DNA of 64,000 nt from Ilex aquifolium (lineage: Eukaryota > Streptophyta > Magnoliopsida > Aquifoliales > Aquifoliaceae): contig OX637402.1 of the NCBI GenBank assembly GCA_951799425.1, positions 30,038,492 through 30,102,491 on the forward strand. Direction: 5' to 3'. Positions 46,990 to 58,813 of the stretch are shown here, in pieces. Both the position numbers and the translations under genes were made by a program. The first letter of the stretch is position 1, and the number at the start of each line of letters is the position of its first letter. The notes beneath the pieces were generated by a model that worked only from the letters and a program-made list of their open reading frames with translations, had not been told where the DNA came from and made no database searches.

Positions 46990-49900
46990 TATTGAATGAT
47001 ATATTACTCTGTAAAAAAATAATCTTTTAGGCTGTAACAAAGAGAAGCCCAGCTGATTACATTGACAAAAAGAATGATTGGTCTAACTTATACTAAAATA
47101 AGGAATGAGAAATGGATTTGATAAAAAAGAGTTTGGGAGTTCGACCTTAGAGACCATTTGTGTTAGCGGGATAATGGTAGAAAATATAAGAAATAGAAAT
47201 TTTTAAAATTTTAATTTGTTTTGTTAGTATGAAATAAAAAATGATGGAAAAAATTAATTTTCTTTCGTGCTCAATTTTTCTCACAATTAATCAACTTTTT
47301 TTTTCTTGTAAAAAACATAAGAGAATGCAAGAAAGTTGTGATATATAACTAACTTTTTATTTTATCTTTATTTTTCTTAAAATATTTTATTCATTATTAA
47401 TTTTAAAAAATCTTGGTATGAATTTGGTTAGCCATATAATTTAGCTCAGAGACCTTAGTGCTAATTCTTATCCCAGAATTAGATTAGGAGCCATTATTTT
47501 AAAAAAAAAAAATTAACTTTTAATTATAATACATATTTTTTTCTTCTTTAAACCGATATAATATAATTAAAGGTAATTTAGACAATTAGCAAAATTTTCT
47601 TGTAACTTTCCTTTCTTTCAAACAATTGATTGAATTTTTTTTAAAACTTTCTCCCAACAAATACATCATCTTCTTGGTGATAAAAATATTTATAGTTGGA
47701 ATGATCGTGTCAATTTTAGTTATAGCAATGTCGATCATTGATTATTCAGTATCAAGGACATTTATTTGAAATTTGATAACACTTTTTTGCTAGGATATAT
47801 AATGGGGGACTAATGTTATTTGGATCAAAAAAATCTGACTTAATCTATTAACCTAATGATGTAACAGTAACATGGTCCAACACAATTATCATAGCTCTAA
47901 TTGTTGAATTTTTTTCATTGGGACACATCATTAGATCAAATTTTTAAGTTCAAATAACATTACTTATATAGTGAGAACAACTTTTTCATATATTTTCATA
48001 CTGAAAAATAGATTATGTTATCAAAAAATTACTATTTTTAACATCATAACTCCTATTTTTGTTCAATGGAAATGCATCATGTGAAATGTTTTATATTTAT
48101 TATTTTCATGATTATTAAAAATTATAAAGAGTAATATTATTTAAATATAATTTCTTGATATAGTAATTCATAATCATTGAATTGACAGTAGATCCCAATA
48201 TATTTTAAGATCCATAACCAATCCAAGAGTATTAATAGATTATGTCAATAAATTAGATCAAAATAATACCATTAAATTTTAAAAATAAAAAATCAAGATT
48301 CACCCCTAAGAATTATTGTAGACAAGGTAGACAAGGAATAGGGGGAGGCAGCCTTAAGGAAACCTTGGGACCTAGGCTCTCGCAAGAAGACACCCACGTA
48401 AAGAGGATGACAAAAGGATGGACAAGGCATGGTGCCTCCTCGAAGATTTTTATTCTTCTTTATCTTGACCAACAAAGCAAGTTGACAAGACATGCCTTTG
48501 GGATTACGCATTCTTACAAGACTCTTGCAAGTCCCAGATAAAATAAAAAACAATTTTTCAACGCATAGGTTCTTGGTTTGTTTTTTTGCCAACGCATTGA
48601 TATTCGATACCCGTAGGCTTATTTTTTATTTTTTTTACAGGATATTTAGTTATATATCGATTACTCTTTCAAATTCGAACCGATAAATGTACTGTTTGTC
48701 TATATTATTTGCTGCTAGCTAGACAAGCATCCTCCCTCCTGCATAAACATAGACTACAGTCTATATAACATCACAGCTGTAGCCAATTGATGAACAACCA
48801 GCTATGGCTATTAGGAGGGCTAACAAGTTCAGGGACATAAGTCAATGAAAGCCACAAGTACTCAAACATTGATCTCAACAAAAAGGAAAAAAAAACAAAA
48901 AACAAAAAACAAATAAGCAACATTTTTTTAAAAAAAAAATTGAATTTAAATTGGTAGAGTGGGGTGTAACATTAGTTTTTCGTTTATTAAAAGGTTCGAC
49001 ATTCTAATTTACGAAGAATTCTCAATTTACTCAAATTTTTAAGAATCACAACTAATTTCAGTGTCAGAGAGCGTTAAATTTATACTACACCAGTGTTCCT
49101 AACCTTTGCATTATTCCATAGACGATCAAATCAAAGCCATATCTCTATTTTTTTTCTTAGGGATCACGTGTTACAAATTCAAGTGACACTCATTGTATAC
49201 AAATAGATCGTTAACTCTTTAAAAATAAACGATTTGCTAAGAAGGAAAATGAAAGAAAAAAAAAAATTAGAATCCAGTGCTAGTTGCTACTGACTGTTCA
49301 TTAATGCCTCCATGGTAGGAGGACAACACACCCTTCTGCTTAAGGTTTGTGATTTCACAATGGAAGTCCAATAAAAATGGTGGTTACAACTTACAAGACA
49401 GAAATTGAAAAAGATGGGGTTAGGTCTCAGTGACCCCAGGTTCCTTAATTTTCATGTCCCTCCAGTAGTTGAACCATCTCAGTGAAACACCACTATCAGT
49501 GGCTAATGTATGAAAAAAGTGCATAGCACACACATGCAGTGGTTGATACTTGGCAATAAATATCACTACAGCCCCCTTATGTCCTTCGCAATATCATTAC
49601 TTGTGTACCTAATTTCATCTCAGTTTTTGCCCATAAAAAGTAAACCAGGTTGCTAATTGAGGGACTCCCTGGTATGCTTAAATGCCTTGTTCTTGACTTT
49701 GGCTACAAATAGTACTACAGTTTTTAATCCTTATACCTAACAGAACTAATGAAAAACCCTCATGATAGTAACAGTGTAATACACATTAAAGTTTAAACAC
49801 ATTCCAGTCAAGACTACCAATATGAGCCACATAGTTATAGTCCTGTAAGACACTACATGGTAGCTTCTGTAAGACTATCAATATGAGCCACATAGTTATA

Positions 49901-50531
49901 GTCCTTTAAGACACTACAAGGTAGCTTCTTCAATCTAAGTCATAAATGTTGTCATTCTTGTCTTTGGTAACAAGTGAATAGAGTCTCCTGTTCTGTTAGC
50001 CCCGTAACAACATCTCCAACAAAATGATTAAAACTCCAAAATATTTAAAATTTAATTATTCAAAGATAAAAACAATGTTCTAACAGAAGATGTCTAGGCT
50101 AAGTAAAATACAATTTTGTTATAGTGATGCTCTATATTTAGAAAATTATTGTAAGATTACGTATAAATAGTTTATAATATATTTTCTCTCATCTTGTCAT
50201 TTCTCATCTCTCTTGTCCATTCTTTGTCTTTCTCTCTCCCCCTCCAACATTTCCAACAAAGGTACAAAATATGAAAAATAATTTATATTACTTATAAATG
50301 TCAATTATATCTACTTATATACTTTCATCTAATTTTTATTTTTTTACTCCTATTTAACTTTCAACTTATTAGAAGGACTTTTAAATTATTTTGAACTCAT
50401 TTATTAGTAGTACAGTTACAGACAATTTTTTGTAGGTGTGTTTTGTGGACAACTTAAGAGTCTATCCAGTAGATGCACTTACTTTTGAAAGAGATGAGAT
50501 TGTTATATTTATATAAAGAAGTAAAGTCTTA
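46990..50531. other. Spacer
   Basis: AT-rich; no gene recognised. It includes a tandem duplication at 49810-49932. Frames at 48293-48686 have no recognisable domain. Confidence 0.5.
49810..49932. repeat. 61-bp tandem duplication
   Basis: A block containing AATATGAGCCACATAGTTAT and AAGACACTACA(T/A)GGTAGCTTCT is present twice with a period of about 61 bp and a few substitutions. Confidence 0.85.
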
Positions 50532-50868
50532 TCTATATTAAATTATTATATATATATATAATTATTAGATTGAATTTCATCGTCAAATATATGTTATATT
50601 TTATTTTTTGGTATAAAATAATATAATAATATTACAAATGATCTAATTTATCCATTTAACAAAATAAAAAAGAGATTCCTCAATAAATTACATACTAAGT
50701 ACTCTAAAACTTATAGAATAAAGTAACAATTAAATTTAGCAATAATTAAAATACGGTTTAATTATTCGACACCTAATTTATTATTTAATTTAATTACACA
50801 TATAATTCACGTTTATAAAAAAAATTATTTAAATTTATTTACGTGTAACGCATATCGTGCATTGCTAG
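50532..50868 (+). mobile_element. Mini-Helitron candidate, 337 bp
   Basis: It starts TCTATATTAAATTA after a host A (50531) and ends ATCGTGCATTGCTAG before a host T (50869), fitting A|TC...CTAG|T. A GC-richer terminal block (ACGTGTAACGCATATCGTGC) precedes the end, as in many plant Helitrons. It has no coding capacity and is distinct in sequence from the 42282/45860 pair. Confidence 0.5.
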
Positions 50869-51315
50869 TATTTAAAATATAAAAAATTTGTTGTAGTGTA
50901 TATTAAAAAAGTGAGTAGTTAAAATATAAAAAAAAATTATACTTTTAAATAACTAAAATATAAAACCTTATTGGAAATGCTTTAAGTAGGGTTAAGGCTT
51001 GTGGGTGGGTTGCCCAATAGCTCCTCATCCTATTATACCATGGCCAAGGTAAGAAGGATATGCATGGCTAGATAAAACAACCCCCAATGTATTTTTGTTG
51101 TATTCGACAAATTGTGGTAGAGAATATCTTAGCGGTGAAATAGATCCCAATAAATGTTAGATATTTTTACATTTTAGTGAGCCGTGAATTAGTTTTATTG
51201 GATGAAATACCTTATCTCGTTGTAATTTTTTTCCTTACATTAATGTTTTTCATGTCTATATATAATAACACAACGTACTCCATAAATACAACGGTATTGG
51301 AATTCAAAAAATAAA

Positions 51316-51528
51316 GGGTTAATTGCACTAATGGTCCCTTAAGTTTACAGCTTATTAAACTTTCGTCCCTAAAGTATCAATTTAGTCCTCAAAATTTGGG
51401 TATTGAACCAAAGCTGTCCTTCTCCCTAACTGTCGTCCAAATGTCTAACGGAAAACAATACGTGCGCAACACGTGTAGAAGACAGAAGGGCATCACTGTC
51501 TTTTCCCATTCTTTCCCGCCCATCCAAC
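51316..51528. repeat. MULE left TIR
   Basis: 213 bp running from GGGTTAATTGCAC to CCGCCCATCCAAC, inverted at 56267-56488. Confidence 0.93.
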
Positions 51529-51701
51529 TGTCTTCAGGTCACGTACGATGCATGATTTGGAACATCAAATCGTCACTTCAGAGAATGGAAGAGAGACCAT
51601 CCTATTTTGTCTAGGGTTCTAAGCAAAATTGGGGAAACTGGGGAAATTGAATTTTGCAGTGCTGAAGTGCATTGTATTCAGAGAATTGAAGGTTGACAAC
51701 G

Positions 51702-54700
51702 ATGGCTGGAAGGTTCAATGAGTATCAATTGGAGGACGACAGTTACGGTAAACATTTAGTGTTTTCAATTTGGGTTGAACATGACGTGTTGCAAATTTTT
51801 TTTCTTCAAAAAATCATATTATGGCAACTGGTTGCTTGCAAAGAACTATGGATTTGAGTGTGTTTCAAAAAAGTTGTTGCATGCATAGTCCTAAAAAGGA
51901 ACTGTGTTATGTTAGTGTAGTGGGTCCTTTATGCACTTATATAAAATTCAGTGGTCCCTCATTTTTTTGTTTTGTTTTGTGTTGCAGAGAAAGATTCCAA
52001 ATATTTTACTTTAATATTGCACCATAATTGTGAATTCCGAAAGAACCCAAAGATGGTTTATGAGGGTGGTCAGGTTGAATACTTCCACCACAAGCACCCA
52101 GATTACATGTCATTGTTGGAGCTTGACGAAATGGCTAAGCAGTTAGGATACGAATGGGAGATTCTGAGGTATCATTACTGTATACCAGAAAAGGACTTGG
52201 ATTCTGTTTTGATTTGTTTGTTTTACGACTCACAAGTTTTCACTGTATTCAACACATTGTACCCCAACACTGTTGCTGACGTTTACATAAAACATTGAAC
52301 AATCGAGGATGTTATTGATGGCCAAGACTTCGCAGAAGATTATGTTGAAAACAGACATTCAGTTGTAATTGAGGAGATTAATGAAAATGATGTAGAATAT
52401 AGTCAGGTTTCTGAAGTCCTCAACATAGATTACTGTAATAGAAAAAATTTGCTAGAGTATTATGAAGTCAATGCAAGTGGTGATGCTGGAGGAGAACAGA
52501 TGGTGAATGCAGGAGAAGAACAGAGAGTGAATGGAGAAGATCAGAGAGTGAATGGAGGAGAAGAACAGAGAGTCAATAGAGGAGAACAAAGACTCAATGG
52601 AGGAGAAAAACAGAGAGTCAATGGAGGAGATGACCAGAGAGTAAATGGAAGAGAGAATGGAGGAGATGACATGCCTCATGAGAGAACCAGTGAGTCAATG
52701 GAAAGTGACATGCCTCAGGAGAGCAACAGGGAGTCAATGGAAAATGACATGCCTCATGAGAGAAACAGGGAGTCAATCAGGGATAGTGACAGTTCTGATT
52801 ATTCTGAGTTATATGATAGTGAATATGAGCTTGATGAGGATGACAGATTGTATGAGACAAACGTGGATAAAGATGTTGAATGGGCTGGTGTAGGTGATAA
52901 GGGTAAGGGTGTGAAGGATGGTACTTCAGCTTTTCAAGGTACAGATGAAGATGATGTGCATTCCGACTATGCAGATTTAGATGAATTATGTAGTTTTGAT
53001 GATTTATCTTCAGAGGATGATGGTGTCAATGTGAGGAAGCCAAAGTTCCCTGAGTTTAGAGCTGCCACTGACATGAAAAACCCATCTTTCAAGCTAGGAA
53101 TGTTGTTTGGAACAGCTACTGAGTTCAAGACAGCAATAAGGGAATATGCAATTAAGGAGGGAAAACAAATAATATTCAAGAAAAATGACCATGGTAGGGT
53201 TAGGGCAGTGTGTAAAGGGAAATGTAAGTGGTTGTTATTTGCATCTGTCATGGAAGATGGGAAAACATTCCAGGTTAAAACATTCAATGACAAGCACACA
53301 TGTGGAAGATCATTTCACAACAAGAATGCAAACTCAACTTGAATTGCTAATACATATGTGGATGAGATTAGGGGGAATCCTGCATGCCCAGTGGATGCCT
53401 TCATAGAGAGCATAATGAAGGATCATCAAGTTCCTGTAACACCTCATCAAATTTATAGGGCAAAAAGAAAGGCAAAGATAATGATTGAAGGTAGCCATGC
53501 AGAGCAGTACTCCAAATTATTTGAGTATGTTGAGGAGTTGCGGATGACTAATCCAAACAGTGCAATAGCTATAAAATTGGATGAGTTGTCAGAGTTGGAA
53601 GGTGAGCCTAGGTTTGAAAGAATGTATATTTGTTTAGATGCACTGAAGAAGGGTTTCAAAAAGGCATGCAGACCAATATTGTGTTTGGATGGTTGCCATT
53701 TAAAAGGTCCTCATGGTGGCCAGCTTCTCTCAGCAGTGGGACTAGATGCCAACAACAATATGTTCCCAGTAGCATGGTGTGTGGTAGAGAATGAATGAAC
53801 AAACACATGGTCATGGTTTCTAAACCTTCTGGTGCAAGACTTTCAAGTAAGTAACACAATTGGATGGACTATAATGTCTGATAAGCAAAAGGTACATTTA
53901 CTGTTTGGATGGACTATAATGTCTGATAAGCAAAATGTACATTTATTGTTATCTTTTTTTTTTTTTAATCTAGTCTACATCAAATACTATCATTGAACTG
54001 AATAGTATATGATATTGTGTATATAGGGGCTAGAACGTGCAATTTATGAACTGCTTCCAAATGTTGAACATAGGCATTGTGTTAGACATTTATACAACAA
54101 TTTCAACCAGAAACACAAGGGTAATGCACTTAAGGATTTAGTTTGGGTTGCTGCAAGATCAAGTTATGTAAACTTATTTAAAGTGAATATGGAAAAAATG
54201 AAAGTTGGAGATGCAGAGGCATGTGCATGGTTTGATGATAAACACCCAAGGAATTGGTCTAGGTCCCATTTTAGCACACATCCTAAATGTGACATATTAC
54301 TTAACAATATGTGTGAGTGCTTTAATGCTTACATACTTGGGGCTAGAAACAAACCAATCATATCAATGTTGGAGACAATTAGAGGTCTCCTTATGAAGAG
54401 ATTATATATGAAGAGAAATGCAATGGCAAAGTGGGAAGGTGAAATATGTCCCAAAATTTAAGAAATTCTAGAGAAAAACAAGAAAGAGGCTTCTTTTTGC
54501 ATAGCATATTATTCTGGGGGTTCTAAATTTGAAGTTAGACATTGTTATGGTGATCAGTTTGTTGTGGACTTGGACTCCCAAACATGTGCATGCATAAAAT
54601 GGGATTTGAGTGGCATTCCTTGTTCTCATGCCATTCAGGCTATTGTATACAAGGGAGATGAACCTGAGAAGTATGTTTATAAGTGGTATCACAAAGAGAC

Positions 54701-55316
54701 GTATATGAAGGCTTATGGGAACAATATTAATCCCATTAATGGGCAGAAGTTATGGCCTACATGCACTGAGACTCCCCTTTTACCTCCATTTTACCATAAA
54801 CAACCTGGGAGGCCAAAGACAGTAAGAAGAAAAGAACTGGAGGAAATAACCAATTCAAATCCAAATAAGCTGAGAAAGTTCCAGAATTCTTTAAGGTGTG
54901 GAAAATGTGGTGTGAGGGGACATAATAAGAGAAGTTGTAGAGTTGTTGTGATAAATCCAGCTACAGGTTCTGGGACAGGTGTAGGGGCAAGTGTTGAGTC
55001 TGGTACAGGGGCTGCTGCTGCAACTGTTGGAACAAGTACAGGGGCTGCTCCTGCAACTGTTGGAACAAGTGTATGGGCTGTTGCTGCAACTGTTAATGTA
55101 AGAAGAAAGAGAGCCAACCAAGAAGGTGCAGGAACAGTGTCAAGTGGAGTGACTTCTGCAGGAGCAAACACAGATGGAGTGGTTTGTCCAGGAGCTGGTG
55201 CAACCAATGTTTCAAGTAGGAGAGGTAAGTTGGCTGTGAGGAAAAACAAAATGAATGCACCAGCCACAACACCAACCACAACACAAGACTCATATTCTGC
55301 AGGAGGAGCTCAGTGA
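51702..55316 (+). pseudogene. MuDR-type MULE transposase, four in-frame stops
   Basis: Exons 51702-51747, 51988-53891 and 54027-55316, all GT-AG and in one frame. Domains in order: a PB1-like N-terminus (FTLILHHNCEF, VYEGGQVEYF); a hydrophilic tandem-repeat region (VNGGEEQR and related units, about 52480-52790) followed by an acidic stretch; the MuDR DNA-binding region (FRAATDMKNPSFKLGMLFGT); and the MULE catalytic core. In the core, Asp lies in LCLDGCHLKGPHGG, Asp in TIMSDKQKG, the Cys-His motif in HRHCVRHLYNNF, and Glu in NMCECFNAY. Then come the SWIM zinc finger (CACIKWDLSGIPCSH), a CCHC-like knuckle (CGKCGVRGHNKRSC) and a Gly/Thr/Ala-rich tail. Stops interrupt the frame at 52296-52298 (TGA), 53340-53342 (TGA), 53796-53798 (TGA) and 54459-54461 (TAA). 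I see no frameshift. It is therefore probably inactive here. Confidence 0.93.
53861..53950. repeat. 45-bp tandem duplication over the transposase splice donor
   Basis: The block starting TGGATGGACTATAATGTCTG at 53861 recurs at 53906. It duplicates the end of exon 2 and its donor; the first copy keeps AAG followed by gtacat, while the second reads AAT at the same place. Confidence 0.9.
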
Positions 55317-55746
55317 CTACTGGTGGAATCCAAGAAACTTTTTGTTTAGGGTTTAATGTTCCCTATTTTGATAGTACCATCCTTCTGATATTGAACTTGT
55401 TGAATGTAATAGGTTCTTAATGTCCCCCTTATTTTATGTACTGGCTACTGATTGTAGCATCCTTTTGGAAGTGAACATGTTGGATGTAATATGTTCTTTT
55501 TTGTCACTGTAATATGTTGGATGTAATATGTTCTTGATAAATATTATGGTGTTTGTTGGATCACTTGATAACAGAACAAAGTTAGGGGACAAAATCGATA
55601 CCAATTGCACTGACATACAAAATATATATTAATTTACAACTTGCCAATAAGATACACTTTATACATTAACAAAGTACAAAACTGGCATCTTAGCAACTAC
55701 AACACCCATAACCAGCAGCCTCATTTTACAATGGAGTACAGCAGCT

Positions 55747-56211
55747 TCATTTTGTTAACAACCATAACCAAGTAAGTACAAGCAACAACCACACAACTTT
55801 CTCTCTCCGTTGAGATCTGGTAAGCTTCCCTTCTATCAGTGTGATTTTCCTGAGTAATCCCGGTATGATTTTCTTCGATCGCATACACATAGGAGGATCA
55901 TGCCACACAAAATACCCACATCCGCCATTTCGCTGCATATTCCAACAAAAACAGGTTAAACAAAATACCCACATCCGTCATTTCACTGCATATTTCATAA
56001 AATTTACCTCATTTCTCTCACATCCAAGGAATCTTCTTCTTGGATTTAAATTTGTCCAAGACGTTACCATTCGAGTCTTTCTCCCACACTTGCAGTACGT
56101 CTGATCCATATGGACCTTGGGATAAAACTTGGCTTCGTTCTGTGATGATTCTTGGCTTCGATTGCAACTTGTCTTCGTTCTGTGATGAAGCTTGCCTTGG
56201 TTCGCCCCCAC
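55747..56211 (-). CDS. GRF-type zinc-finger protein carried by the MULE
   Basis: Small protein with a zf-GRF domain, similar to plant proteins of the At4g04775-like group. Exon 1 is 56211 or further upstream to 56008; exon 2 is 55932-55747 (stop TGA 55747-55749); GT-AG, phase 0. The zinc finger reads YCKCGRKTRMVTSWTNLNPR, RRFLGCER, then NGGCGYFVWHDPPMC, with Cys at the expected positions. SKKIIPGLLRKITLIEGKL matches the helix following the finger in relatives. No ATG precedes the finger at the 5' side; either the first ATG (just before DQTYCKCG) is used, or an upstream exon joins at the acceptor-like TATTTCAG near 56213-56220. The family is a presumed nucleic-acid binder; its role in transposition is unknown. 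It converges with the transposase, as second genes do in MuDR-type elements. Confidence 0.82.
55925..56000. repeat. 53-bp duplication of a splice acceptor and exon start in the zinc-finger gene
   Basis: On the minus strand ATATGCAG(T/C)GAAATG(A/G)CGGATGTGGGTATTTTGT occurs twice, 53 bp apart. The upstream copy lies in the intron and has TGA where the used exon has CGA. Confidence 0.85.
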
Positions 56212-56266
56212 TGAAATATATTAGGGTTCCTCAAATCAGATCAGATATATAATGGGAGAGAAGGAG

Positions 56267-56488
56267 GTTGGATGGGCGGGAAAGAATGGGAAAAGACAGT
56301 GATGCCTTTCTGTCTTCTACACGTGCTGCGCACGTGTTGTTTTCCGTCAGACATTTGGACGACAGTTAGGGAGAAGGACAGCTTTGGTTCAATACCCAAA
56401 TTTTGAGGACTAAATTGACTAAATTGGTACTTTAGGGACGAAAGTTTAATAAGCTGTAAACTTAAGGGACCATTAGTGCAATTAACCC
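56267..56488. repeat. MULE right TIR
   Basis: 222 bp, inverted copy of the left TIR. The 9-bp excess is a tandem GACTAAATT near 56409-56426. Confidence 0.93.
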
Positions 56489-57614
56489 AAAAATAAATCA
56501 TCTGTTACATTAAATAAAAGAGTAGCATATATATATATATATATTATATCATAAGAATAACTATACAGTAAGTAGAAAAGAAGATAGATTCAAAATGAAT
56601 TCACTCATGAAAATATGAGTGCAATGGTAGGGTAGGGCCCTGAGAATGGTGGCATGATATATTCAATGAATAGAACCAGACAAAGGGGTCGTGTAGGCCC
56701 CACACAACCCCTGTCGGCGAAGAGGAAGCCAGCCCCCTCTATCTCCATCTCGCTCTCCCCAACCCGGCAACTCTCTCTCTCTCTCTCTCTCTCTCTATAC
56801 ATATATGTCCAAGTATATATGACGCTGTATAATGTGCATGTACCACCACCACCACCAGCCCCTTTGTCCTAGGACCATGTCGTGATGGGCCACCACGTGC
56901 CACCATAGGCCACCACGCCCTACCGTTGACACGTCAACATCACACTATACACCCCTCCTCCCTCCTCTCTCTCACTCTCTCTCTCTCTAGCTGGCACACA
57001 GTGTTGGGACTTGGGATTCCGAGATGATATGATAGAGATAGAGATAGAGATATGGGGTAATATGTAAAAGAGTGTATGTACTGTATTGTATAGGTGTGTG
57101 TTATGGATGGGTGGCGTGGCGTGGTTGCTTTTTCTTTTTCTATTTCCACTTTTATTGCAAGGATCCAACTATAACAAACATATTCACTTTTTCATCTACT
57201 TAAAATTTGTCACTTATAATGTTTTTAAATATTCTTGCTTTCAGTTAATTTATTATTTTTAAATAATTATTACAAATTATTTCAAACAAAATCAACACCT
57301 CTAAATTAATTTTAATACAATATCTCTAAATTATCATAGTTTTATCCAAATTGAAATTTTCGAATTTTCTTCTCCACCTAATGCCCACCCACGTAGCCAA
57401 TGGTAAAAGGGTGAGAGCTAAATAGATACCCTACTTGGACTGTAATTCGTGGCCATTACAATGCACAAGCTTCATATCAATCGATGGATAGAGAGATATC
57501 ATAAGCAGCAGGAGGAGCTTCTTCTGTCTACTGTGATGATCAAGACTTAATGTTGAAACATGAATCAGTAAAACGAAACTCTATACAACAATTAACGAAC
57601 CATTTGAATTGTCT

Positions 57615-57645
<31 letters not shown>

Positions 57646-57823
57646 TTGGTTCTACTTTTGGTAAGTAAGAGAGTAGGAAGAGGGAGATGGGAGGAGGAGT
57701 GAGAGTATGACATAGCTTGGTAGAATATTTGTGATGCACTCACGTGGCTATGCATCTTTCTTCATGCAGCCCACCACTGCTTTGGCCTCTTAGATTAAAG
57801 ATGAGAGAGAAAGAGAGAGAGAG

Positions 57824-57858
<35 letters not shown>

Positions 57859-58813
57859 CAAGTGGAAACCACTAGCGGACTTCGCAAGGCAACCCCCACA
57901 CCCAACCACAATTTACATAAAACAATGAGAGCAAAGTTAATTAGACTTAATTTGTTAATTTAATTTATTAACTTAATTATTTATGATTATTGGATCGACA
58001 GTGGACTCATATATATTGAGACCCACAACTAATTCGATTCTTACAATAAATTATGTTAACAAATTAAGTTCAAATAATATAATATAATAATTTTTATTTG
58101 GACTTGGTGAGATAATTTATTAATTCAATTTATCACAAATATTGGATTGATAACGGGTGTCAAAGAATATTGAAACCTATTATCAATCAAATGATAGTGA
58201 GTAATTATGTTAATAAATTAAGTTATAAAGTAAGACATGCATTTCTTACGAAATGAAAGTCTAATGGAATCGTGATATGTATAAAAAAATGTTTAATTAT
58301 GGTATTAAATAATTATTTTAAAAAATTATATCAATTTTCATCTAATATAAACCTGACATTTATAAAACTATATTTACTTGAAAGATTATCATTAAAAATA
58401 AAATTATTTATATAGTACCAAAGAAATTTTATACTATAATTTTACCCTCAAGTCTAATCACAAAATGCATTAAAAACATTTTAATAAGTGTCTTGGGGAA
58501 CAGATTTTTTGTTAGTATGTCCGAAGCACATATATGAATATGATATCTAGTACTAACTTTGTGAAGTGTCACAGGCGGTTTCTCTCTCTCTCTCTCTCTC
58601 TCAATTATTTTCCTTTGAAGAACATCAAACCTCCTAAACAGAAACCAGTCTGGTTTTCTGTTTTCAGCTCTGCTTAACCATACGTAGCCCCCTACACATC
58701 CACCCTTTAAGATGGTCCTCCCTTCAAGGTACCAACCCTCTTTCTGTCTATGTAATGACCCCATGCTCCATTTCCTCTCTCCAGTGAACTTGTAGGTTGG
58801 TGGGTGTCTCTGG
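56489..58813. other. Upstream region of the GRF gene
   Basis: No gene recognised. It is rich in microsatellites: (CT)n 56769-56796, (TA)n 57615-57641, GA then (GT)n 57803-57857, (CT)n 58578-58602. The last few hundred bases probably include the GRF promoter and leader. A 196-codon minus frame at 58429-59019 overlaps the real GRF first exon and is a shadow. Confidence 0.5.
57803..57857. repeat. Compound (GA)n/(GT)n microsatellite
   Basis: A GA-rich run followed by about 15 GT units. Confidence 0.9.

Larger units (their letters stand above)
51316..56488 (+). mobile_element. Mutator-like element (MULE) with two genes
   Basis: A 5173-bp element flanked by a perfect 9-bp target duplication AAAAATAAA (51307-51315 and 56489-56497). 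Terminal inverted repeats of 213 bp (left) and 222 bp (right) start GGGTTAATTGCACTAATGG. It contains a degenerate plus-strand transposase gene and a convergent minus-strand GRF-type zinc-finger gene. By eye the TIRs differ by about five substitutions and one 9-bp tandem duplication, so the insertion is fairly young but older than the copia element. Confidence 0.95.

Noticed and set aside
54791-55279. 162-codon minus-strand frame rich in Pro, Val and Ala
   Set aside because: Antisense of the Gly/Thr/Ala-rich tail of the MULE transposase; a shadow.
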